From Lutraria lutraria (lineage: Eukaryota > Mollusca > Bivalvia > Venerida > Mactridae), in contig OZ026836.1 in assembly GCA_964023205.1 (NCBI GenBank), positions 751,501 through 815,500 of the forward strand: a stretch of 64,000 nucleotides of DNA. Direction: 5' to 3'. This document shows, piece after piece, positions 35,836-47,050 of this stretch (the stretch's first letter is position 1; each line of letters begins with the position of its first letter). The translations under genes and the position numbers were made by a program. Under the pieces are notes generated by a model. That model was not told the DNA's origin. It did no database searches and saw only the letters and a list, made by a program, of their open reading frames with translations.

Positions 35836-35985
35836 ATGCATGTCAATGGCATGAGATTGAATAAATCCAGCATGGGGACATTTCAAGTTATTGGTGTGCA
35901 GTCTTTTCCACAGAAAATGATTAAAGCAGACAGAGGACAATCGATGGATGCTAAATTAGCGTGTGATGCAAATAAAGAAAATGAG
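35836..35985 (+). CDS. First coding exon of an unidentified protein (partial, 50 residues)
   Basis: I do not recognise this gene. The exon follows a good acceptor (AG at 35821-35822), starts at ATG 35836 and runs 150 nt to a consensus donor GAG|gtgagt at 35986, leaving phase 0. It starts MHVNGMRLNKSSMGTFQVIG and continues through FPQKMIKADRGQ to the end DANKENE. It has no signal peptide or membrane segment; it is polar and basic, and looks like a disordered N-terminus. The KEN tripeptide at residues 47-49 in an acidic/Asn context matches the form of an APC/C-Cdh1 degron, and the promoter pattern would fit a cell-cycle gene, but this is inference. No second exon is confidently found in the remaining 28 kb, so the first intron is probably longer than that. 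Confidence 0.55.
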
Positions 35986-37710
35986 GTGAGTGCATGAGTG
36001 TCTCGTGCTTTTCAATATAAAATTAGATCTATGTAATTTTTCAAGTTTATTTCTTTGATAAGTGGTAGTGTTTTATACAACATTATTAACATAAACTTTA
36101 AATAAATGTGCTGATTCTTGAAACTTGTGTATCCCATGGTTTTATGACATGTTTTTATTATGTCAGTGTTTTTTTTTGGGACTGATTTGAGGCCGAATTG
36201 AGCCCCCTTCCCCTGATTAAAGAGATCATTAAAGCAACCTGTAGGATGGCTCATTGTTTGTATCCATCAAGGTAATGAATAATTAAATAAGCAACAGTGG
36301 GGGTATACTGGTAGTGTTACAATTTCCAGACCATTTGACACTAATTCTGAGATATTACTTTAAAGTACAAATTGTGTAATTTTGTTTTATGTGAGTGAAT
36401 CAATATTGATGTGATGTACATTAATGTTTAGTTCATAATGAAATAGAGATCATACATGTTCTTATTTTGACCATACTTATATTAAATAATCAGTTGTCCC
36501 TAAAATGTTCACTATAGATTACTTTACCTCAGACATAATTACAACTTAGAAATATAAAAAATAAGTGATTATGTCCAATTTTTTTCAAGCAGCATTAAGT
36601 TGTTAATATTACATATGTATAGATCAATTAATTATTTAATTCACCTTCTCTTTTTATCACTTTACAAATGATCCATGAAATTCAATACTAGGAATAGAAC
36701 TGGTGTGACCATAAAAGTGTGTTATAAAACAGTTGATAAAATATCTTGGGCACGCTTGTGTGTATTTTAAGTTTGTGGGAAACTTTGATCTTACTTGTTT
36801 ATGGAAAACAAAACACTCAATTTGTAAGAAGTTATGGTTTAAAACAAACTGTACAGTCTGAGCTATCTCGCCAAGGAATATAACTTCACCAATAAAAGTG
36901 ATATATACATGTATGTGTTCCTATTTTCAAACATGCTTTGTTGCTCTTATGGGAGCTAGTTTTTACTAAGCATTGAATATCAGTTTTAATGAAGTGCTTT
37001 CAGCATGAAAATGGGAGAAAGTTTTAATATTTAGAACACTGTTGTTTATAAGCAATCATGTATAAATGGCTATCAAAATTGATCTGAATTAATGTCAATT
37101 GTTGCAATAAGGATCTAAATGCTTGCTTGTTTGAAATAAAGAATTCAACAAAACAGTTCATATTCCTGTAGCAAGCTGTTGGAATCTTCAGTATAAATAT
37201 TGAGATCTTTGCTGTCTTATTGAAGCCTAATACAGCTACATATTCATAGTACAAATGTACAAAACTACAGTGACATGTAGTGAGTATACAGATTTGATCA
37301 GTTAGACATGTAGGGTGTATACACCATCATACTGATTAATGGTGATGGGTTACATTTCCTAAAACCATTCTTCTCCCTCGGGCTATCCTTGTGTATTCAG
37401 GTAAAATATCCCATGTTATGAGTCACTTTATTTAACCCATTATGATATGTTGGGTTTATGAGACCAGCTGGCTGCATAAAGAGCTCACTCATTTGTCACA
37501 CAATTGTTGTTACCGTCCCCCCACCCAGCAGTTTGATCTCTGTGCCATCAGACTGTACCCTGTGAATCTTGTTCTTGTTTATTTCTAGTTTATATTAAAT
37601 TTTGTTAAAAATTTAAGGGTCAGAGGGTTGTATATTTCTACTATGTATAAAAACATTTGCATTATGTTCAGAGGACAGCTGTCCTGTGTCTTTCACTGAT
37701 GCACTAATTA
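35986..37710 (+). other. Probable start of a long first intron; nothing else recognised
   Basis: Begins at the donor gtgagt. No further coding exon or repeat family is supported before the hAT element. Confidence 0.35.
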
Positions 37711-37718
37711 CTTCTAAA

Positions 37719-38622
37719 TAGGGCTGTCCCGATGTGGCTGCGTATCGGTACGGACCGGTACAGTGCTGAACGATATATGCGTATCGTATCGGAAGGTCCC
37801 GTATCGGCCTTATCGCGGTTTTTTATTTATTTAAAAAAACTCTTAGAATGTTAAACAACTGAACTAGATTTGGGAATTTACTCTCATATCATCGTCGACA
37901 ATGCTTACGCAACTAATATCCAGGATTTCATACTCTATTTATCGACATTAGCAGCGTCAGGTAAAGCTAGACAACGAATTCGATGCGAATATTCAGATTT
38001 TGTCAAGTAGATATTTGACTTATAAAAAATTGTATAATGCCACCATGTAATTTTAAGTAAAAATATGGCAGCATTTTGGTTTGCCGATTAATGAAACAAA
38101 CAAGCACGTAGTTGTCTATAACAAGTGTCAACGCGATGTCAAGTATAGTGGTAGGACTAGCAACCTTACACATATGTCTCGTCATCATAACCTCCAAGTT
38201 GAAGGTTTCAGAAGTTCATCATTAATTTAGTTTTGTTAATAAATTTGACAAGCATACGGGTAACCCTGATTCTTTAAAAAAATTTATATGGCTAGGTTCT
38301 ATTCTTGAAATAAGGTCATTTATGGGACAGAGATTAAAACTTGCTAATATTTCTCATAATTATTTAATTTCAACAATATCAACTAACATAATATATATAT
38401 GTTAATCAAATTGATGACTTTAAGTACAAGACAAATTTAGTTTTACACCTTTTTAACAGTTAATTAGGACTTTCTAGCACCAAACTAGTATGCAGAAATC
38501 CCCCCAAAACACTAACATTACAACGTTTTTCATTACTTTGAAATACTTTTATATCGTATCGTTGATATCGCATATCGCTAGTACCGTATCGCGATACGTA
38601 TCGTGTCGGCTGAGAAGCCCTA
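37719..38622 (+). mobile_element. hAT-type element, 904 bp, internally decayed
   Basis: TAGGGCTGTC at the left and 'gagaagcccta' (inverse TAGGGCTTC) at the right, with a perfect 8-bp target duplication CTTCTAAA (37711-37718 and 38623-38630). Subterminal sequences rich in 'gtatcg/cgatac' form inverted blocks (37741-37815 and 38553-38605). The intact duplication points to a fairly recent insertion, although the interior lacks a full transposase. Confidence 0.92.
38057..38230 (+). pseudogene. BED-type zinc finger remnant of a hAT transposase
   Basis: Within the 904-bp element the + frame reads KIWQHFGLPINETNKHVVVY, then NKCQRDVKYSGRTSNLTHMS and RHH. This matches the BED finger layout of hAT transposases: W.HF near the start, a C..C pair, S.TSNL..H and a final H. 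The first zinc cysteine is replaced by Tyr (VVYNKC instead of a C..C), and a stop precedes the finger at 38054-38056, so it is not functional as it stands. The catalytic core and hAT dimerisation domain are absent. Confidence 0.75.
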
Positions 38623-38630
38623 CTTCTAAA

Positions 38631-41030
38631 TCTTGCTAAGCTTTTCTGTGCTTGTTCTGCTCGTAAAAGAGAAAGCTATGAAAATAAATTAAACAGGGAG
38701 ACAAGTTTTTGTCTGCAAACCAGTTCCTCTGTCTTTGAAACCTGCTATATGCTAAAGTATACTGTTTATTTTATTTACAAGTTATTTTATGCTGTGTATA
38801 CTGTATGCCAAATATAACCAAGTCTGTAGGGAATGACCATCACTCAAACATGACTAGGACAACATTGTGTTGTATGCTAGAGGGGTAATTCTAACGTATG
38901 AAAAATGGTGCTGAGTTTGCTTGATGACAGCTTGATAATAAACTAGAAACCTGGTAGACTGATGTGTTCTAGCTTATACGAGGCAGTTTAGTGCGGAGGC
39001 CTTTATACTGTGTATCATTGAAATTAATTCTATAACTGGTTGACAACACCAGAGGTAAGCGATAGGTTTATTAATAATTCAGAATGTTTTAGTTCAATAT
39101 GACAGACAATTGTAAATTATCATGCAGTATTGTATTGTAGTAAAATGTGTTTATATTGATGAGTTTCTATTACACTTTAAATTGTGATATATTTGTCTTC
39201 ATTACTTTGGTATCTCAACAATCATACGTCCCAGAACATCCCCATTATTATGTTATACTACTGTATTGTTGTATGATTAGTTTATGGACTAATTAAAATA
39301 CTGCTAATTGGATGGATTGCTCAATATTATTTGTTCATTGATCGTCTTGTGTTAATATTGCTACTTTCTAGGAAATACTTGAAAGATCAAGTTGATGGAG
39401 CCGTGTCTGAAGCTTTGTGTTCTTGTTACTGTTGTGAACTTGATATTCCTGTTTAGTCAGCATTTGCCCAAGTTTTTTGCACAAGTACTGTGTGTTTTTA
39501 TTCTTAAATTATTGGATGATCATTTGTCATGCTGTGTTTTTTATTTGAAAGTGTACTAATATCTTATAATGTGTTTACTTTTGTATTATTGGTATATTTT
39601 AATGTAGTATTGTTATATTTTAATGGCATTTCATGTCTAAATCAGTTAAGAAGTTTTAAATTTCATTTGATACACAAAACTTTCATTCAATTCAGTTTTC
39701 ATACATGGAATGTCAGGTCTATGCAGCATTAAAATGCCATAAAATAACAATAATAGCTATACACTGTATCAACAAATAATAAGATTTTTTAAACAAGGTA
39801 CCATAACCTTCCTGTAAAGTGAATTTATTTTGTATTTAGAACAAACTTTCTATTATTTTGACTGTTTGGACTGTGTAATTGTTTCTTACTAAACAGAGCT
39901 GAGATAACAATAGCCAATTATTTTATTGTAACCTTTTATTTAATGGATATACTATAGATGTTAATTGATACTGCGTTTAGGTCATTTATTGAACAATATC
40001 GTCCATACATTACTTATTTACTTGCCGTGATGTGTACCTGAATTCCACCATATTTACGGTTGGATCGGATATTTAGACGAGAAATCAAAGGACGATCTGT
40101 ATGAGACGTCGTTCAAATATTTGACTTTGTTACAGAATTGTTGACTTTAATAATGTATTGTAGTTACTCTTAGATTGATTACACGAACAATTATACTGTT
40201 GGCGATCCTTTGATACGATTTTAAGATCTTTATCAAATATTGTGTATTTTGTTTTATTACCCGTGTATTTTGGTAAATGATCTTTATTCTGAAATTTGAT
40301 TTATTGAGCACTAAGCTGTAAAGACCTTAAACTGTAACAACTTTTAACTACGAAATTAGGTTGTATCCAACATAATGTGCAGGTATTCTCTCTTAAAAGT
40401 ACTTGTATCCAACATAATGTGCAGGTATTCTCTCTTATACTTGAAGTTTTGTTTATAGCGTTCAAACAAATTGTTGAAACTTCAATTCGTATGTAATAGG
40501 TAATAAATAATTTGAATGTATTAAAGATATCAGAATGTGTTACATGTAACAGCATTTATTGCTTAATTGGTTAAATTGTTATGTTTATTGGTTCAATTTA
40601 CTGAGTGATTAGGGGACAATAGGATAATTATTGTATTATATTGACCTGACCGGCTTGCTTTATAAGTTTCATGATTTATAAATAAATTGTACAGAAAGGT
40701 ATGAAATATTATTGACGGGAATATCCAACATGGGGTTGTTGTAGGTCAATGTTGAGATCCCTGCATTTTACTAATATTGGCCCTTTAATGGGGATGTTGT
40801 GATCGTTGTCACTTTTTTACCAAAAAAGCAATTTCATTGTTTTTCTCCATATTCTGTTAAGATAAAAAATGTACTTGCCATGTTTGAATGGCAGATAATT
40901 ACATTTTTCATATGAATTTTTATTAAGTTTCTCTTTCCAATTAATTTTGTTTTTAATAAACTGGTTAAATTACTGATTTTAATTTATTTGTCATTTACCC
41001 TGGTGATAGTTTGAATTGTCTGTCATGTTT
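38631..41030. other. Intronic/intergenic, little recognised
   Basis: No gene is supported. A short frame at 39373-39457 (KYLKDQVDGAVSEAL...) follows a good acceptor and ends in a stop, but its phase does not match the upstream exon. A more CpG-rich patch at about 40020-40215 has two CTTTGAT-type words. A two-copy tandem repeat lies at 40361-40437. Confidence 0.35.
40361..40437. repeat. Two-copy direct repeat, 42-bp period
   Basis: 'ttgtatccaacataatgtgc' plus 'aggtattctctctta' is present at 40361 and again at 40403 with no mismatch over 35 bases. Confidence 0.95.
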
Positions 41031-41037
41031 GTACTAT

Positions 41038-41530
41038 CAAGGACTTATATACATACATGGATTCGCAACTGCTAAAAATAGCTCAAACGATATCATTCGG
41101 CGATCCCACAATGCATTGCTATATACTCGGCAATGTCCGACAGCTGTAATTGGGTGTTTACGAATTTGATTATACTAAAAAACTCTGGTAATTGGGCACG
41201 GGAAATTGGTAAACTCCTTAAAGATATTAAGATACATTTCTAATCCACAAAGTCTAAGTATAAGCATTGAAAAAGGCATCAGTCTAATATTTTAAATTCC
41301 AAGATGGCGGACATCCATTATAATCCTTTCGTCTCCGAGATTAAACATTCGGAATACCACGGATATTTTCGCTGTTATTATCATTCGGATTATCACGGAT
41401 ATTTTCGTATTTTCGCTTTTGTAAACAATAGCTTGTATTCCCGTTGATTCACGTCTTATTATCGCGGGATTTGATTACTTTAAATGGTTAATACGGAAGT
41501 TGCGAATCCATGTATGTATATAAGTCCTTG
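41038..41530. mobile_element. CAAGGACTT-ended MITE, copy 2 (493 bp) with target duplication
   Basis: CAAGGACTTATATACATACA starts a 33-bp inverted terminal repeat that is perfect at both ends (41038-41070, 41498-41530). It is flanked by a 7-bp direct duplication GTACTAT (41031-41037, 41531-41537). Compared with copy 1 the interior has an extra tandem block ('cggatattttcg', 'cattcgga', at about 41350-41415). It carries AAGATGGCGGACAT. The duplication length does not settle the superfamily. Confidence 0.9.
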
Positions 41531-41537
41531 GTACTAT

Positions 41538-42619
41538 GATGTACAAAATGTAAGTGTAGAAGCTTACCCGGTAGTTTGGTATATTTCTTTCAACATTACT
41601 AGAACAAGTTTTTACAGGCGTTAACTCAACAAACTCTATATGTATAATAACAATTACAGTGTATATGGAATTAACATCAAGGTTCCATACCATGACAGTC
41701 TTCGAATTAGTGGGTTGCCCCCTGTCGGAAAGGATTATTTTCCTTCTTTAAGTCTTTTGGGGGACAACCTAGTTTTAGAGGGTTTTCTTCATAAAGTATA
41801 TTTTCAGGCAACCTTTCACAAAAACATTAATTCAAAGACTGCCATGACCAGCTTGCTCAGCTATATCTGCAGAGGCCTAGCGTACCTATACTTTATCACA
41901 AGAACAGTGATTTTTATACTGAAATAATTTATTTTGAAGATAATTGTATGCAAACCCTTGCACTACCGGAATGTCTGGACTCATATTTGAATAAATTTCA
42001 GACGGTCATTATTAAGGTAATGAACTGAGTTCCAAATTTATTTTTTGCTTTAGATTTTTTGACAGAGTAAAGGTCATATTGAATGAGAAAACCATGTTTT
42101 TTTCCTTTGAATAATGTTTGCAATGCACTCAGCATCTGAGCAGTTTCTGAAAGTGTATGAGAAATCTTACATACTGTAAGATTTGAGTTCAGTTGTCATT
42201 TTGATCAAGGGATGCACAAGATAAGGTTTGTCGTAACAACTGATGTACAATAATAGCATACAGTGTATTTACAATTATGTACTATTGTAGAAAGTCATGC
42301 ATTTGTTAATGCACTCACAGTTCCTTAATGTTGATAACATTTTCTCCTTGACCTTAATTTGTATGTAAATGACTCTCCATTATTTGACTTTATACTGTAA
42401 ATAAAACAAATATTATCTAATATGTGTACAACAGTATTTTATCTTCATTGTGTTAAATATAATAATAATGTTTGTTCTTGTTTGACAAGTAAGTGCACCA
42501 GTTGTTCTTAGTTTGCCAATTTGGTCATAAATTCTAGCTGCTTTTATAAATAATGGACTTCTCTCTTCTTTCATTTTTCTGCTGTCTTTATGTGATTGTT
42601 GTTAATGTCCTCATTGCCT
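41538..42619. other. Nothing firmly recognised
   Basis: A 95-codon frame at 41640-41927 has no family match that I recognise, no flanking splice sites that fit and no conserved motif, so it is not called. The rest is AT-rich. Confidence 0.3.
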
Positions 42620-42772
42620 TCACTGGCTCGGTGTGCATGAATTTTTATGCGGACCTAAGTACTATGTTTATCAACATCCGATATGCGGTTGTTAAACTAG
42701 TTCCTGTTTCATGTTGCTGTGCATGTCTATGCAAGTTAAGCTTCCATGATTTCTTATTACAGTTCTTTTGAT
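42620..42772 (+). repeat. Dispersed repeat family A, copy 4
   Basis: 'cactggctcggtgtgcatga', 'atttttatgcggacctaagt', 'gttaaactagttcctgtttc' and 'atgttgctgtgcatgtctat' match the family; the distal terminus is diverged. Confidence 0.7.
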
Positions 42773-42945
42773 ATCTTTTAGAGTTTGAATACTGTCATAT
42801 ACCTTGAAATATGTCCCATTTGCTGGTTCAGTGTACTGATATCAATTAATATTTGAGTAAAACAAAAACAAAGTTTGTTTTCTAGCATTCTAGTTAAATG
42901 TTTTACTTTTGTGTGTTAAAATGTTTGTCCTTTATTGTATATTGA

Positions 42946-43031
42946 AACAAGGAACCTGTGAATAAAAGGCCACCTGTGGGAAAAACAAAAGATGGCTTTC
43001 ATTGATGGGTTGCCTTTATTCAGGTTTGACT
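42946..43031. mobile_element. Short pogo-like MITE family C copy 4
   Basis: 'aacctgtgaataaaaggcca', 'cctgtgggaaaaacaaaaga', 'tggctttcattgatgggttg' and 'cctttattcaggtttgac' compare well with the short copy at 59204-59305. The CAGT termini are degraded. Confidence 0.6.
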
Positions 43032-43034
43032 TGT

Positions 43035-45980
43035 CGTTGCTGAGCTAAGACAATCCTGTGTTCTGTCATGTTTACAAATAACCTGAAATAATGTTTGAAT
43101 CTGGATGATTTAATATATACAATACATATTAGTATGCTTAGTAATGTTTACCTGTGTCTTGTACATTGTGTATTTTTATGTAGTTTTGATATTACTAATA
43201 AACCACTCTGTTTAACATAGTAAATATTTACCCATAGCAACCTTAATGTCTGTGTGTTTATGACGGCTTGGGAGAAAGTTAATAAATTATTTTAGTATGC
43301 TGTACAGGTTCAATGGCTCCATACATGTATGTACAATACTCGCAACAAAATCACAAACCTTTATTGGACCTTTGTTTGCATTGACAAAAGAGTGGATTTT
43401 ACTTGTAATCCACGTTTATCTTATATACGCACAAACTTCTTGCAGAATTCATATCAGCACTGTAGACATTTCATTTGTATTGAAATCGGAGTTTTCATCA
43501 ATTATAATGTATTTATTTTGATTTATATTCACCGTATAGAAGATAACCATTTTCAACTGTGATGTGTTTATTTTGGTCTTCCACTTTAATAGCGGTGTTC
43601 GAATCACTAAGTCTTGTGTCTACAATGATTGTCATCTAAGCATTTATCTTACAATAGACGTGGAATTATAATGTTATCTCCTTTTCTTTTGTCTTAATCA
43701 ATCAAGATCTACACATTCGTAAAATCGGCCTTGTCATAATGTAACAGGTTCTTAAATAGAGCTGTTTTCAGGGTCGTTAAACATCTGAGGTTTGAGGGTA
43801 TGTGGTTTACTATACGGGGACGTAATATGTAACATAAGTTTAAACTTGTCAAACTTACATCTATTGTTACAGAAATTTGGTTACTGTTTCAAATGAAGTT
43901 TTTAATGTTAAGTTAGTTTAACCATTTAACTTGTCATGCATGCTGAATAAAATAAATGTGTACAAAATGTAGGTATATACTACTGTAGCTGATATACCAT
44001 TCATAGTCTCTAGATTTTTATATGACATCAATTTTAGTCTTTAGTGTACAAGATTTGTTGTCTTATTAACTTATTATAAATTACTTATCTAATTGCTTCT
44101 TTACTAAGCAATACCCCTTCAAATAGAATTCATGAAAAGATGAATTTTTCTTGAACTGTTCTTGCATACTTTATGAACAGTTCATGAAGTATGAGAAACT
44201 GTTGACAAGGGTTAATAGTTCATAAATTGACTGCCTTTACAATTATCTTAATATCTGGTGAAAATGATTATAGGATAATTGTATCATTAACATATAGGAC
44301 AACACCAGATTTCTCTGTCAATCAGATTTTAATGAGCAAATAATTGATACTGCGCCATTAAAGAAGTATTTCAGTGTTTGATTATTTAAATAAATGTTTA
44401 ATCTATATAAAGTTTTCCTATAACCAGTCTCCTGCACTTATTTAAGTAATGTTTGACTGATCGCCAATGAATGATTATATACCTTTGACTTGCTGCAGTA
44501 CCTTTGTGTCAGTGTAACGTATACTACCTACCATATATGGTTTGCTATATCTCTGTTCATTAGCAAAACTTAATTGTTTTCATTGATTTGGCTATGAACC
44601 AATTTTCCTCTATTTTTGGTAGTGCATATGATTTAACATTTCCATCTTAGATGCCTAGATCACTATATGGACTCATTGAGGCAATTTTATAGCTTGCTTG
44701 CCATCAGAATATTATTTGTTTCAACTTGAATCTTTCTGGTTGTGAGAAAGTTAACTATGTTCTTGTATTTAAGCTGCTGTTTTATAACCTTTATTTACTA
44801 CAAGTAATTGACATTAACATTAGGTAACTTTGTAGTTAAGAATTTACTGCCTCACACATGCTAGGGATTTACATGTCTCAATGTATTAGTGACTGTTATC
44901 CAGTTTGAAAAAAAAGTTGACATTATGTATTAGCTTGTAATGTTTCTTACTTAGTGATAAAATGGTGTTTCATTTATCTGTATAGGTGAAAATATGCATG
45001 TATCCTGATATTTCCATTGCAAAACTAAACTTAAAACCATTTTATTATCATTTGTTAGATTTATTTATTGTCCAATGGAGTTGGTGTGTTCATTTAATGA
45101 TATCATAATGACTAGCTGTGTCTTGATGTGTCAGACTATCGTAGTCTGCATGGACTGCAACATGTATGTAGGTAAATGGTGTCATACATGACATTGTTGG
45201 TTGCTGTTGTGTTCATTACCAGGGTACTTGTTAAAGCCTGAAATCTTGTCTCTTTACCTTTTACCACAACTTGTAGAATTGATTCAAAACAGTCACCATC
45301 CCACTGTTTAATATGTTACATACTTTACTTTCATAGTCAACATTAGTTACCCCTTGTTTAATGTAACAATGTTACCTATAAAAGGTAAAGTTTCATTCAT
45401 GAATGTAGCCCTTTGTCCCCTTCCCGTAAGCTAACATAGAGGTATATAATATCGTGATCAAACAGTTTATACTGTTCAAGGAGTCTGATTGTGGGTTACA
45501 GTGTGCAGGATTTATTTCAGTTTCGTTTGTTTCTTTTATTTGTAACATAAAATGTTGGATGTCACCCATCGAGAGTTTTATTATGACCGCCAATATCAAA
45601 TATCAGTAGCTGAGACACAAATTTCATAGTACAGGCAATGAATTTGGTGGTAAAAATGTATGGTATGTTCTGTGTGTGATATTATTTTTAAAGTAGCTTG
45701 AAACATGCCCTTAATGGTGATAGTAAATATCTGTTACAAAGATTTCATTTTCTTTTTAAGCATTTGATGAACTATGCCTGAGTTGGTTGATTAGATATAA
45801 ACTTCCACAGACTACAATAACTGAGATCTAAGATACAGACAGTACCTTGTCTGTATATTCTGATTCATGTCAGTGATGTTTTATATCCTTGCAGGTTTGT
45901 GATGGACTATTTATATGTCATAACATACTAGATTGTTGCATTGTTGTGGGACGTATAGTTTGTGCCTGGACTCTTGAGAT
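43035..45980. other. Nothing recognised
   Basis: AT-rich, no coding exon or repeat family that I could place. Short frames at 43297-43562 are overlapping chance frames. Confidence 0.3.
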
Positions 45981-45982
45981 TA

Positions 45983-46194
45983 CAGTCAAACCTGTGTTTG
46001 CGACCACCTCCAAATAAAGGCCACCCTGTGAATAAAGGCAAACCTCCAAATAAAGTCCACCCTGTGAATAAAGGCCAACCTCCAAATAAAGTCCACCCTG
46101 TGAATAAAGACCACCCTCCAAATAAAGGCCACCCTGTGAATAAAGGCCATTTAAGTATTTCCCAAAAGTGGGCCTTTGTTCAAAGGTTGGTCTG
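45983..46194. mobile_element. Pogo-like MITE family C, copy 5, with internal 36-bp expansion
   Basis: TA-flanked (45981-45982, 46195-46196). It starts CAGTCAAACCTGTG and ends 'aaaggttggtctg'. The internal segment 'ctccaaataaaggccaccct' plus 'gtgaataaaggccaac' is tandemly repeated four times with an exact 36-bp step (46008, 46044, 46080, 46116). Confidence 0.85.
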
Positions 46195-46199
46195 TATAT

Positions 46200-46854
46200 A
46201 ACAATGTTAGAGAGATTTGTATCAGTTGAGCTAAAATGTCATTTAATAAATTAGTAAAATTGTAGGAAATGACTGGCATTGTAGAGTGATATTGTGATGT
46301 CATAATTACTGATATGTAAGTTGTAGTTAATCTCAACACATTGTTTACACTGTTGTATATTAATATAAAATATACATGTCCTTCATTTCGTGCAGAAGTC
46401 ACATATAAAATTTGGACAGTGAATCTGACAGGGATATTAAATGGTCTGTATTTGACCAGATGTCATTTGGAGTGGTTTCTTGAGAAATGAGATAGCTACT
46501 GTTAAGTTAGTCCTCACCTTAGCTGGAGGGGATTTTCTTAACTGCCTGCTTTGTAGATGTTATTGTTACATTTATACATTTAATTACATTATAAATACTG
46601 GTATCCCCATATTGTCACACCACATTCTGATACATATACAGCAAAACTTGTAGATCTTTTGTGTTCATTTGCTCACAGTCATACAAACTGTAACTTTTTA
46701 ACCACAAATGAATCAACTTCCAATGTTTAACACTGTTAGAATTGGATAGATGATGAAACAATTTCAGGCTATGAAATAGTGTGCTGGTTTCCTGTTTGAT
46801 AGTCTTCATGTTTGTTGGTATAAAAACAAGTTCAATGTAAGTAATTCAACAAAT
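46200..46854. other. Nothing recognised
   Basis: AT-rich, no coding sequence or repeat family supported. Confidence 0.3.
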
Positions 46855-47050
46855 TTTAGCTTGTCTGTTTTCGAGGAAAACATCAAGCTGTTGTGATCAC
46901 TGCGGCGTCTGTGTCTGTGTCATGCAAAAACTTTAATGTAGATCATAACTCAGAAACTATATGAGGTAGTGACATGAAACTTCATAGGTGGATAGATCTC
47001 ACTGAGGCAATGAACAGACAATCGTTGGCACTGCTCGTGGCGCTCTTCTT
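46855..47050 (+). repeat. Dispersed repeat family L, copy 1
   Basis: 'ttttagcttgtctgttttcg', 'aggaaaacatcaagctgttg', 'tgatcactgcggcgtctgtg', 'acatgaaacttcataggtgg', 'atagatctcactgaggcaat' and 'gaacagacaa...ggcactgct' recur in the same order at 49661-49838. The class is unknown. Confidence 0.7.

Noticed and set aside
38003..38197. Minus-strand frame at the hAT element
   Set aside because: It is the shadow of the BED-finger remnant, which reads on the + strand.
39372..39457. Short frame KYLKDQVDGAVSEAL... as the last exon of the 35.8-kb gene
   Set aside because: The acceptor is good, but the reading phase needs two bases from the previous exon, while the 35985 donor leaves phase 0; no bridging exon was found.
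41640..41927. 95-codon frame as a hypothetical protein
   Set aside because: No recognisable motif, no matching splice sites, and no codon bias distinguishable from surroundings. Transposon origin is possible but unproven.
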